A stretch of DNA of 64,000 nucleotides from Nitrospira sp. (lineage in GTDB: Bacteria > Nitrospirota > Nitrospiria > Nitrospirales > Nitrospiraceae): NCBI GenBank assembly GCA_024998625.1, contig JACOEL010000001.1, positions 186,001 through 250,000 on the forward strand, read 5' to 3'. This document shows positions 43,937 through 53,300 of the stretch, in pieces. The notes below the pieces were generated by a model that saw only the letters and a list, made by a program, of their open reading frames with translations, did not search any database and was not told the DNA's origin. Both the position numbers and the translations under genes were made by a program. Each line of letters starts with the position of its first letter. Positions within the stretch are counted from its first letter, which is position 1.

Positions 43937-43966
43937 GGATAGCCCTCCCCGAAGGGAGGGCTATCC
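43937..43966 (-). terminator. 13-bp perfect hairpin between fliC and flaG
   Basis: Arms 43937-43949 (GGATAGCCCTCCC) and 43954-43966 are perfectly complementary around a CGAA loop. It lies 14 bases beyond the fliC stop codon. There is no U-run. This is suited to stop or stabilise most fliC transcripts, giving high flagellin and low FlaG/FliD/FliS, with partial readthrough. Confidence 0.7.
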
Positions 43967-43979
43967 CGCGGCTGATGCC

Positions 43980-44807
43980 TTATCCTCGCAGCAGCGCCAG
44001 GGCTTGCTGTGGCAACGAATTGGCTTGCGCCAAAATTGCGATGCCGGATTGGGTGAGGATCTGGTTCTTCGTGAACACAGATGTCTCCTGGGCAATGTCC
44101 GCGTCTCGAATCCGAGATTCCGCCGCGGTAAAGTTCTCCGCCGTGACCGTCAAGTTCTGGATCGCGACTTCGAACCGGCTTTGAATCGACCCGTAATTCG
44201 CGCGGGCGGTTGCCACCGCGCTGATTGCGCTATCGATATTCGCCAGCATGCTTTGAGCCGCTGCCGCCGTCGACACGCTCGCACCGGTCAATCCGACCGC
44301 CGCGACGTCGAGATCGGCCAGCGCCACATTCAACGAATTGCCCGATCCACTCTTGAAGCCGATGAAGACTTCAAACGTGTTGCTGCTGCCACTCAGAAGC
44401 GGCTGACCGTTATATTCCGTCGTCGTGGCAATGCGGTCGATTTCCGAACGCAACGACACGAATTCCTGGTCCAGATACGACCGCTCGGTCGTTCCCAGCG
44501 TACCGCTGGCAGACTGAGTCGCCAGCTCACGCATACGAGACAGCAAGCTGCCGACCGTTGCCGCGGCGCCGTCGGCGACTTGGGTCAAGCTGATGCCGTC
44601 TCCGGCATTTCGATTGGCCTGATTAATACTGCGGATCTGCGCCCGCAAGGTTTCGGACACGCCCAAACCGGCGGCATCATCCGCCGCACGGGTGATTCGC
44701 AAGCCTGACGACAATCGTTCAACCGACCGCCCCAATTGGGCTTGGTTGACCGAAAGGTTACGCTGGGCTGCCAGAGATGCAACGTTGGTATTGACGACTA
44801 ATGCCAT
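43980..44807 (-). CDS. fliC: Flagellin
   Basis: 275 residues, the short type. N-terminal D0/D1: VVNTNVASLAAQRNLSVNQ, LSSGLRITRAADDAAGLGV and GISLTQVADGAAATVGSLL. C-terminal D1/D0: NYGSIQSRFEVAIQNLTV and SVFTKNQILTQSGIAILAQA, ending ALALLRG. The central variable part is only about 70 residues, so there is little D2/D3. It is Ser/Thr-rich there (SASGTLGTTERSYL, LLSGSSN), offering O-glycosylation sites. This agrees with the glycosylation operon next to it. ATG 44807 has AGGAGG upstream. Transcribed from the sigma-28 promoter at 44941. Confidence 0.96.
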   Translation of the reverse strand: MALVVNTNVASLAAQRNLSVNQAQLGRSVERLSSGLRITRAADDAAGLGVSETLRAQIRSINQANRNAGDGISLTQVADGAAATVGSLLSRMRELATQSASGTLGTTERSYLDQEFVSLRSEIDRIATTTEYNGQPLLSGSSNTFEVFIGFKSGSGNSLNVALADLDVAAVGLTGASVSTAAAAQSMLANIDSAISAVATARANYGSIQSRFEVAIQNLTVTAENFTAAESRIRDADIAQETSVFTKNQILTQSGIAILAQANSLPQQALALLRG

Positions 44808-44940
44808 GACGTACTTCCTCCTGAAGATTCCGCACTACTACCGGAACGTCGCCAGCGTCCGTGCCGACGAGGTGGTAACCAGGTCTGGTGAAGATGTGGC
44901 CACATCCTCGCTGCGCCTTGCTACCGTATTGCTGTGCCCC

Positions 44941-44967
44941 TTATCGGCAGGCTGTTGGGAAGACTTA
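44941..44967 (-). promoter_or_regulatory. Sigma-28 promoter of fliC
   Basis: On the minus strand: TAAGTCTT, 11 bases, GCCGATAA. The -10 octamer is an exact match to the FliA consensus, the spacing is exact, and the -35 keeps TAA and the terminal TT. The leader to ATG 44807 would be about 125 bases. Strong support for class-3 flagellar regulation. Confidence 0.85.
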
Positions 44968-45045
44968 AGAGCGCCGTGATATACAGGAAACGGTTGCAAT
45001 GGGAGGCATCATCCGTTGAGGTGTCCTATCGGAGAGCAATGAGCA

Positions 45046-45588
45046 CTAAGCAGCCTGACTGGATTCAGTGAGCAGGGGCAATAATTCATACTCCAGCAGG
45101 TCCGCGACACGGATGGGGTCGGCGAACGTTCGCGCGCCGAGGAGTTCTTGGATCCACGGGAGGAACGGAGCGGATGATAGTCCTGCCACGCCCTGTGTCT
45201 GTCCGGCCTCAAGCATTTCCGTATAGTCTGCAAGCCGGCCCAGCCAAGCATCGATGGTTCCCACCTGCCCGCTGCCCGAACGTAGCGGGCCGAGCAGGAC
45301 CAGGCCATCGGCTCGCAACTGCGCGGCAAACCGGTCGATAGCCTGTTTCGCATCCGTAATGATGGCGTGCAGCGATTGCGACCGCCCGGACACCTCTCCT
45401 ACATCGCCGCACCGTTGATTCAAAAAGGCTGGATCCAAATCTCGATCGCTGATGGCTCTCCCACCGACCGTCAAGGACGTCACGATGCGATGTTGGGCAT
45501 GGGCTTTGTCGCTGAGAAAAGCCAGGACGTTCATGAGAGAAGTATCGTTCGGCAGTTGCCACTGTTCGCCGTCGAGGGTGATATGCAT
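45046..45588 (-). CDS. Conserved-looking protein of unknown function next to flagellin
   Basis: 180 residues from ATG 45588 (MHITLDGEQWQLPNDTS), which has AAGGA upstream; a frame from 45645 would add residues of poor character. Residues 1-50 look like a small beta-grasp-type module (strand-strand-helix-strand: VTSLTVGGRAISDRDL). The rest is helical (AIITDAKQAIDRFAAQLRAD, FLPWIQELLGARTF). It sits between the GT9 gene and fliC, downstream of the glycosylation operon. It may be an adaptor or chaperone for flagellin or its modification. I recognise no family. Confidence 0.7.
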   Translation of the reverse strand: MHITLDGEQWQLPNDTSLMNVLAFLSDKAHAQHRIVTSLTVGGRAISDRDLDPAFLNQRCGDVGEVSGRSQSLHAIITDAKQAIDRFAAQLRADGLVLLGPLRSGSGQVGTIDAWLGRLADYTEMLEAGQTQGVAGLSSAPFLPWIQELLGARTFADPIRVADLLEYELLPLLTESSQAA

Positions 45589-45632
45589 GATCGGATTCCT
45601 TTCGCCGAGTGTCGAACGTGTGTCGTATACCG

Positions 45633-47309
45633 TTACCCGATCCACGCCATTGGGATGGCCCGAGGCTTCCCCCGTGAGGCAAGCCCCTGTGGTGTAGCGA
45701 ACGAACGAAAGCCAGTCGCGACCTTCTGCAGCCTCTTTTGCCAGCGTCGATACGTGGCAAGACGGGATTCAGCCATGTCGGTCAGTTCGTGGCCGTCGTC
45801 ATTATGCGTATCCCGCACAAGGGCTACCGCCAGGGATGCGGTGGCCGGGGATTGGAGACTGAGCGCCACAACTGTCTGGCGCTCCCTGTTCTCCTCGAGT
45901 TGCATCTGCTGCAAGGCACTGACCGGCAACGGCCGTCTGGCGGTCAAACGCACCAGTTCCTTCGCTCTTGAGACCAACCCGGCTGCGAGAGGGAGAAGCC
46001 GGTCCAGGACTGCCATACTCTCTTTCCAGTCGGGCGGAGGCTCCGGAACCATGGGTACCAGACTGGGACGGCCCGTAAATTGTTCGAACCAGAACCGACG
46101 CCAAAACCGGCCATACCAGCCGATGGTCGGATCTTCCCGTCCCGCGCAGATATCCGCGCTTCCCAACCCGTCCTCATCCACGCGGGACCGATAGATCTTG
46201 ATGCCAGTGAATGTTTCTGGAAATGCCCCTCCATTGAGCACATGGAGGCACAGCGAGGCAATCTGATCGGGTACCAGCCGATCCTTACAGGCGTGGTGCA
46301 AACAGACCTGATCGAATCCACAAGGCGCGCACCCCATATCCGGCTGAACGATCCAATGTCCCGGTCCGTAGGGGCCCGTCTCGCGAAAGTCGACATGCCC
46401 GACCGAGAGATCGATCACCGGAATGCCCGCTCCGACTGCGAGGTGCATCGGGCCGGTGTCGTTGGTCAGAAGAAGTCGGCACTGGGTCAGCACCGCAGCG
46501 AGCTGAGGCAGCGTCGTCCGTCCCACCGCGTCGCAGAGAGGCGCGGATCCGCCGGCTTGTCGATAGGCGATCTGTGCAGTTTCAATCGCCTTCCGCTCGC
46601 TCTCCGTCCCGATGAAGACATATCCGACCCGTGTCTGCCGACTCAGCACAGCCAGGGTCCGTCCGAAGAGTTCCGGCCGCCAGGCCTTCATAGGATCGCT
46701 CGCACCGACTTGCACCGCCATCCAAGGGATCTGTTGCCCTCCGTGCGGTTCAAAATAGTCACGTGCCCATTGCGCCGTGCCCGGAGGAATGTCGAGCGAC
46801 AAGGGCGCAAACGGTCCGGTCCCGCTTCCTCCCAAGGCGTAGATATCCACCAGATTGAAGTGGTTGAACTGCCGTTGGCTGTGCACATCGGTCAAATAGG
46901 CCATCCACGGGTTATGGATGACCACGTCCCCGTCTTTCGGAGACGCGATGCCTCGAATTTCTTTGGAGCCGACGTAGGAGGCCAGCAGTCCGCTCCGGCG
47001 ATTGAAGGTCAAATTGACGACGCGGTCGTAGCCGGCCTCGATTAACGGCGCTGCCCAGCCTGTCATCTCACGGTAGAGGGTCACCACATCCTTCGTTTGT
47101 GCCCGACTCTCGTCGACCAGACGATGGAAGTCATAATCGATGATGTGCCGGAGATGAGGCAGGAGTTTCGCGATCGGAGCAAACCGTTGATCCACGACCA
47201 GATCGACGGCGACTCCCGGCCACTCATGCTGGAGACGCTGCAGCAGGGTGCCCATTTGCACGAGATCGCCCATCCGGGTGATATTGATGAGAAGCACCTG
47301 CTTATTCAT
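45633..47309 (-). CDS. Glycosyltransferase family 9 (heptosyltransferase-like)
   Basis: 558 residues, longer than the typical 350. The GT9 fold comes first: VLLINITRMGDLVQMGTLLQ at the N-terminus, then the donor motif LLLTNDTGPMHLAVGAGIPV and a Cys-rich loop MGCAPCGFDQVC. A 190-residue C-terminal extension follows, helical and basic, of unknown role. GT9 enzymes move heptose from ADP- or GDP-heptose. The gene start overlaps the stop of the CgeB-like gene (ATGA). Neighbours encode HddA- and HddC-like enzymes, so a heptose or derivative is a reasonable donor. It may act on flagellin. Confidence 0.85.
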   Translation of the reverse strand: MNKQVLLINITRMGDLVQMGTLLQRLQHEWPGVAVDLVVDQRFAPIAKLLPHLRHIIDYDFHRLVDESRAQTKDVVTLYREMTGWAAPLIEAGYDRVVNLTFNRRSGLLASYVGSKEIRGIASPKDGDVVIHNPWMAYLTDVHSQRQFNHFNLVDIYALGGSGTGPFAPLSLDIPPGTAQWARDYFEPHGGQQIPWMAVQVGASDPMKAWRPELFGRTLAVLSRQTRVGYVFIGTESERKAIETAQIAYRQAGGSAPLCDAVGRTTLPQLAAVLTQCRLLLTNDTGPMHLAVGAGIPVIDLSVGHVDFRETGPYGPGHWIVQPDMGCAPCGFDQVCLHHACKDRLVPDQIASLCLHVLNGGAFPETFTGIKIYRSRVDEDGLGSADICAGREDPTIGWYGRFWRRFWFEQFTGRPSLVPMVPEPPPDWKESMAVLDRLLPLAAGLVSRAKELVRLTARRPLPVSALQQMQLEENRERQTVVALSLQSPATASLAVALVRDTHNDDGHELTDMAESRLATYRRWQKRLQKVATGFRSFATPQGLASRGKPRAIPMAWIG

Positions 47310-49123
47310 AACAGATCGCGTGTCTCGCTCCGGTATTCATCCAACATCAGCACCATCAATTCTTCCCGCTTGAGCGTCATGATCGAACCTTTGCTGCGGA
47401 TTCGTGCGGCGACATCTTTCAACTCAACCCGCTGTCCGGCAGGAAACTCCTTGAGCAGCGATTCCAGCGGAACATCCCCGGCACAACGCGACAGCAGGGA
47501 TTCCTGCTGCCGGTCTCCCCGCAGCACGGCTCCGACTCGATCGGGCTGGGAGAATCCGATATGTCCCAACAGGTCCCGCATTCGATGCACATAGGTATGC
47601 GCACCCAGGACACGCTCGCGGGCTGCAGCGGCCATAGCCTGTCGCGCCGCAGGATCTCCGAGCCATCGCTCTACGAGTCCGGGGACTTCATCGAAGTTCC
47701 GGAACGAGAGGATCTCCCGGTCGGTGAAAAAATCCGGCAACTGGGAGCGGGAATCGACCAGCTGAAACGCGCCACAGGCTGCCAGTTCAAAGGTCCGTGG
47801 ATTGACGAAATCGGCTTGCGGATCAAGGCTCGCGCCGGTCGTGGAGTGGACATTCAAATTAATCGCTGTGGCGTTGAACACCTTCATGCAGGTGTCGGTA
47901 TCGATTCGCGCCCCGTTAAGCTGCAGCACGGAGTGAAGCTCATCGGCCCCGTCCCACTCATTTCCCCAGAGTTTGAACGACCAGGGTCGGCGTAGCAGTG
48001 CCGGGAACAGGCGCCGGCGATTGGCATATCCCGCGCCGACGAAGGAGACATCCGCACCATAGGTGCGCCGTTCTTCATCAGACAGATCCATCGGGCGATG
48101 CAACTCAGGGTCTGCCGCCATGGGCAGAAAGCCGACATGCCGCGCACCCGCCTGCCGGAACGCATCGAGGCAGGCCCCCTGTTGAAACACGAACCAGTAG
48201 TCATACCCCGGTGCCATCTGTTGCCAATAGGTCAGGTGGCGATAGTTCTCGACGAACCACATGGCGGTCAGCAGCTTCTTCCTCCGGAGATGTTCGAGCA
48301 CCGGCAAGGTCAACGGAGCCTGAGCCAGCGACAGGACGAGATCGGGAGGTGACTCGGCCAGTGAGGCTAAGGTCCATTGGCTTAAGACTTCGGCCAAGCG
48401 ACCCTGCATCAGTTGGCGATTGCGCGCATCTTTCAGCGCCCCCATCGCCTCGTAACTTGACGCATGTACACTGTGATCGATCCATTGCACCTTGTGCCCG
48501 AGCGTTTCCAGGGCCCGTCTCACATAGCGTGCAATCGGCAGCGAACCGCCGTAAATGGGCCCTACCAGTGCGATCGTCAGCTGCCCGCCGGTCTGACGCG
48601 CTATTCCGCGCTGCAAGGCCTGCTCGAACGTGCTGTGGAAGTTCGTATCACTGTGCATGGCCGGAGCATAGGACAGACAGCGCAGGGGGCGGCCCGTCTT
48701 GCTCAGCCGGTCAGCGATCTCGACCGGCGTACCGGAGAGCCAGAGGATGTTCTCAGCCCATGATCCGAGGGGCCGCGCGACGAGCGCGTCATGGAATTCG
48801 TCGAGGTCGGAGATCAGCACCGCAACCACAAGCTCCGGCGCCACTCGCTTCCGAAGGGCCTCGACGTGGTACAGCAACCCGACGCCGGCCACGACGACGG
48901 TCTCGCCTTCCCGACAGGCGGGTGCATGGGTTTCGGCCCAGGTTTCCGCCTCGCGGATCGGATCATAGGCGCTGTGAATCCACCGGCCGGCTCGTCGCGC
49001 CGAAGGGACGCCACTCCGCGCCGGCTCGATTGTAAGTACACCGCCGGCTGAAGTTTTCACAGCCGCGGTGAGGGATGTATCCCCTGCGGCCAACCGGGCG
49101 ATGTTGTCGTTGAATAGAGTCAT
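47306..49123 (-). CDS. CgeB-like glycosyltransferase (GT-B)
   Basis: About 605 residues. The N-terminal 180 residues include a domain with AGVGLLYHVEALRKRVAPEL, the MAF-related style of flagellin-modification proteins. A GT-B region follows (IALVGPIYGGSLPIARYVRR, LVLSLAQAPLTLPVLEHLR, MWFVENYRHLTYWQQMAPGY). The CgeB C-terminal part has NVHSTTGASLDPQADFVNPR and FELAACGAFQLVDSR. ATG 49123 overlaps the upstream stop (ATGA). Together this looks like a transferase that acts on a protein such as flagellin. The sugar is unknown. Confidence 0.8.
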   Translation of the reverse strand: MTLFNDNIARLAAGDTSLTAAVKTSAGGVLTIEPARSGVPSARRAGRWIHSAYDPIREAETWAETHAPACREGETVVVAGVGLLYHVEALRKRVAPELVVAVLISDLDEFHDALVARPLGSWAENILWLSGTPVEIADRLSKTGRPLRCLSYAPAMHSDTNFHSTFEQALQRGIARQTGGQLTIALVGPIYGGSLPIARYVRRALETLGHKVQWIDHSVHASSYEAMGALKDARNRQLMQGRLAEVLSQWTLASLAESPPDLVLSLAQAPLTLPVLEHLRRKKLLTAMWFVENYRHLTYWQQMAPGYDYWFVFQQGACLDAFRQAGARHVGFLPMAADPELHRPMDLSDEERRTYGADVSFVGAGYANRRRLFPALLRRPWSFKLWGNEWDGADELHSVLQLNGARIDTDTCMKVFNATAINLNVHSTTGASLDPQADFVNPRTFELAACGAFQLVDSRSQLPDFFTDREILSFRNFDEVPGLVERWLGDPAARQAMAAAARERVLGAHTYVHRMRDLLGHIGFSQPDRVGAVLRGDRQQESLLSRCAGDVPLESLLKEFPAGQRVELKDVAARIRSKGSIMTLKREELMVLMLDEYRSETRDLL

Positions 49124-50313
49124 GCGGCAACCGATTCGCACAGGGTTGGAGAGAGGGTTCGCCAGACAGTCGCGCGGGCATCCTCGACACCCTCTTGTCC
49201 GGATCCGTCGTCAAAACTCGTACCCCATTGGTCCATACGATTTCTCCAGAGGGTCCAATCGGAGGCGGCACGACGCTGGTCGTCGCAGATCAACGCGATA
49301 CTTTCCATGATGGGCCAGCGCTCAGGCTGGGCTTGCGCGGCATGTTGATACACCCAATGCCCTTCCCCATAGGGGCCGGTTTCGTGCACCCGGGCATGAG
49401 AAAAATAGAATCCGATGGCTCGACTTCCCATTAACGTCCCTAGATGGAGCGGACCGGTATCGGCACCGATCACCCAGCGGCATTTATGGAGAAGCTTCAT
49501 CAATTGCGGGATGCTTGTGCGGCCGGTCGCGTCCCAGACACGTCCTTGGAACAACGCGGGAATCGATTCGAGAATGGCCTGTCCGGTTTCACGCTCGCGC
49601 CCGCTTCCGATCAGCACGACCTGTCCTTCGTCTGTCCGTGTCAGAAACTCGTGGGTCCACCGGCCCCATGTAGTCGCCGGGATGCAACGATCCGCCTCGC
49701 CCGCTCCGGTCACCAGCGCGACCCAGAGACCCTGCCGTTCACCGATGGAAGCCAGGTCGTCAGGCAGATCGACGGTCGGTGGCTGGAGGAGCGGCGCCCG
49801 GCCACGTGGCCTGACTCCGCTCATGCCGCACCAGGCATCGGCCAGATGCACCCGATTGTTGCCACGCCGTGTTGCGATATGCCGGAGATACTCGGTCCAT
49901 GGACGTATGCGTGCCTCTGAACGGTCGTCCCAATCCGCGCGCACACTCGGGCTGGAAAATAAGTGCGTCAGCAGAAGGCTACGGTTGTGTTGATTCAGCG
50001 GGTAGATCCGGCCGTAGGTGCTCTCCCCGAGCCCTGCTAGATACGCCTGCGCGGCGCGCAGAGTTCCGTTCGGGTCTTCCGACCACTGCTCGCCCCAGGC
50101 CCGCCATCGCCCGCCATCCCAGGGTATGACACGGCCGATGTTCCGAGCTTCACCAAGGACCGTTGCCAAGGGGGCCGAACAAAGGACATCCAAGGGCGTT
50201 TCAGGAGCGGCATCCACCAAGGCTTCGATCGCAGGAAGGGACTGCACCAGATCTCCTAATCTGGCCAGTTGGATCAGCAGCGCCCGGCTGTTTTGTGTCG
50301 ACTCATGCCGCAT
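49120..50313 (-). CDS. Glycosyltransferase family 9 (heptosyltransferase-like)
   Basis: 397 residues from ATG 50313 (MRHESTQNSRALLIQLARLG), where the N-terminal motif LLIQLARLGDLVQSLPAIEA begins. The frame continues upstream for about 95 further codons to 50598, but that part lies inside the preceding gene and is not protein-like. The donor motif is VIGADTGPLHLGTLMGSRAI. Compared with the other GT9 it lacks the long C-terminal extension. It overlaps the giant gene's stop by 11 bases. Confidence 0.85.
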   Translation of the reverse strand: MRHESTQNSRALLIQLARLGDLVQSLPAIEALVDAAPETPLDVLCSAPLATVLGEARNIGRVIPWDGGRWRAWGEQWSEDPNGTLRAAQAYLAGLGESTYGRIYPLNQHNRSLLLTHLFSSPSVRADWDDRSEARIRPWTEYLRHIATRRGNNRVHLADAWCGMSGVRPRGRAPLLQPPTVDLPDDLASIGERQGLWVALVTGAGEADRCIPATTWGRWTHEFLTRTDEGQVVLIGSGRERETGQAILESIPALFQGRVWDATGRTSIPQLMKLLHKCRWVIGADTGPLHLGTLMGSRAIGFYFSHARVHETGPYGEGHWVYQHAAQAQPERWPIMESIALICDDQRRAASDWTLWRNRMDQWGTSFDDGSGQEGVEDARATVWRTLSPTLCESVAA

Positions 50314-53300
50314 GGTCTGGAACCAGATGGCCCTCGGCCTCGGCCAGCTGCCTGGCCAGTTCGTCCATTCCTTCGAATGTCGGGGACAGTGCGCGCAGCC
50401 GTTCGAATTCTCGTTGCGCGTCCCCTCGCCGTCCGGATCGCAAGAGCACCCCTGCCAAAGCAAACCGCATGGCGACATTGCCCGGATTGCGGGCGACAAA
50501 TGCCGCGAGTCGCGAGGCGACCGCCTCCCACCGTTGGAGCATGGTCCCGCATCGGAGCAGCCAATGCATACATTCTTCGTCGTCCGGCTCATTCGCACAA
50601 AGGGTCATCAATTGCGACCAGGCTGCTTCGGCCCGCTCGGCACCCATCGCCGCCATGACGATGCCCAAGGAGGCTTTGCGTGAATCGGCCCCGGAGAGTT
50701 TCGCCCGCTCGAACGCCTCTTCCGCCTGCTGATACGCGTTGCGTTGCATGGCCACAATCCCGCGCAGCAGCCAACCCTCTCCATGCGAAGGTTTCTGTTG
50801 CAGCAGCGCCGTCAAATGGAGGTCCGCCTCATCGAACACACCTGTTTCAAGCGCTTGCTTCGCCAGTCCGATACGGGCATAGGCGTCTTCCTCGAAGGTG
50901 AGGATGCGTCGCCAGAATGGAATAGCCAGTTGAGGTTGGGCGACCCCGAGACAGACGAGCACCCCCCAACGCAGGATCCATGGGTCGGCGGGCCACTCAT
51001 CCACGCGCGCGAGGAAGGCGGAGACGGCATTGAAGTCGCGGCGATGGGCTGCACCCTGGACCTCCGCCAGGATCGCCCGTTGGGTCTTGGTCTCCGGGTC
51101 GGCAATCACTTGAAGACGGTAGCTCAATATGCCGTCGGTGACATGCGTGTGAATGGCATATCCATCTTCAAAGTGCAGGAGATCTTCATCCGTCACCCAC
51201 CAACAGGCGCCCCAGCGCTCCCGGAGGCGTTGGCTGTTGTCGAGTTCATGTATTTTCCTGCCCGGTGTCTTGCTTTCCAGGTGATAGAGCACACTTTTGG
51301 GTTGATAGACGATCTTCCACTCTTGCTTCCGAATTTTGAGACAGAGATCGACATCCTCAAAGCCGTTTCGATAGCCTTCGTCGAATCCATCCACCTGCTC
51401 AAAGACGCTACGGCGCACGAGCATGCATGCGGCGGTGACGCACTGCAATTCGCGCCGTCTGTTCGCACAGGCCGCCTCAGCGCGACCTCCGCGATACATA
51501 TGGTAAGGCATCAGACATTCACGTGAGAAGGCAACGCCGGCATGTTGGATCGACCCGTCTTCGAAGAGGAGTTTGCTGCCCACCACCGCCACCTCCGCGT
51601 GGGCGCGGATGTCCTCAACCAGCGCCGACAGCCATCCCTTCAACGGAATCGTGTCGTTATTCAGAAACACCAGGAATTCGCCGCGTGCCGCCCGCGCGCC
51701 CTGATTGCAGGCCTTGGCAAATCCGAGGTTCTCTTCATTACGGATCACTTGTACGTCACCCCCGAGCGTCCGGAGAAAATCCTGCACGCCGTCCGTCGAT
51801 CCGTTATCGACCAGAATCACTTCATAGGTCACGTCGTCGGTGACCTCCGCCAGCGCCGTCAGACATTGCCGGGTCAAGGCCGCATTGTTCCAGACGGGAA
51901 TAACGATCGAGCAAGCATACGATGGCTTCTTCGCCCGGCCCTTCAGCCCCGCCAAATGGTGTCGTTGTGCCTCCAGCATTGTCGGCTTCGCCGCCACGTA
52001 CGGAAAGTATTTTCGATAAATGATATCGGTGGTGCGGCAGAAGGCATCGTGATCGTGACTGGTCATCGATGAGCCGTCGGTTCTCCACGTGAACTCTGCG
52101 GTCGTCTGCGCGATGTGCGCAAAAGGATAGACGGTGGCGAGCCTGATCCAGAGATCCCAGTCTTCATGGACGAACAGACTTTCGTCGAACAAGCCCACCT
52201 CATCGAGGCAGGACCGCCGGTGCATCAGACAGAGCACCGGAATATAGTTGTGAACAAGCAGACGCTGAGCATCGAACTCATAGGAGTAGGGCCGGTCACG
52301 ACGCAATACCGTCGCCTCGGCTCCCGCTTCCTGTTCGGTGACACGCCAGGCATCGGTGTAGGCCACCTGATGGGTGCCACGTTCGAGAAAGGCGACGAGC
52401 GTGCCCAGGTGATCGGGCAGGAAGCGGTCATCGTCATCCAGATAGGCGACGTAGGTCCCGGTGGCATGGCGAAGACCGGTGTTGCGCGCCCCTGCCAGTC
52501 CCCGGTTGCGGTCATGCTTCACAAGCGTCGTTCGTCCGGCACGGTTCATCTCAGCGACAACGGATTCGACCGGAGTCGTGCCGTCATTGACCACGATCAC
52601 TTCGAAATCCTGGTACTGCTGAGAGTTGAGACTCTCCAAGGCCATGCGCAAGCGGTCCGGCCGGTTATAGGTCGGCACAATCACCGACACCATCGGTCGT
52701 CGTGTAAACGGCACCGGGTGCGTCCCCGTCGCCGCCGTACGACGGCAGGCCCAGACCTGATAAATGGGCATGAGTGTCTTGGTTCGATAGTCATGGGCGG
52801 TGGCCGCCGGGAAATACCGGAGGGAGGGCACTTCGATCGGAATGCGTTCCAGCCCCAAATGATGAAAGCCGCCGTCGGCCAATAGTTGGCCCAGCTGCTG
52901 CTCCGTCACCCAATCCTCCACGGGCTGATTGGGCGGAGCGATGCGTCGCCATTCTTCCCACACATCCCCGCGTGGAGTCGTCAGAATGAGATAGCCTTCA
53001 CTGGTGAGAAGCTGCGCCAGTTGGCTGACGAACCCCGGCTTCTCTGGATGGGGGACATGTTCAATGACTTCGGAACAGAGCACGATATCGAACGGCATGA
53101 AGTCCGGCCTGGCCAACACCGTCTCGGGTGTGCCCGCCTCGAAGCGAATGTGTGGAAACATCCGACGCGCATGCTCGACCACGCCGGCCACCGGCTCGAT
53201 GCCTTCACAGGTTCCATAGACTGTCGCCAGATTCGTCAGCCATCCCCGGCCACAACCCACATCGAGAATCCGTAGCGTGCGCCCAGGAGTCTCGCGCCGC

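Noticed and set aside
50313-50598. N-terminal extension of about 95 codons of the GT9 gene at 49120.
   Set aside because: It lies entirely in the preceding gene, has a Cys/Arg-rich non-protein look, and the family motif begins right after ATG 50313.
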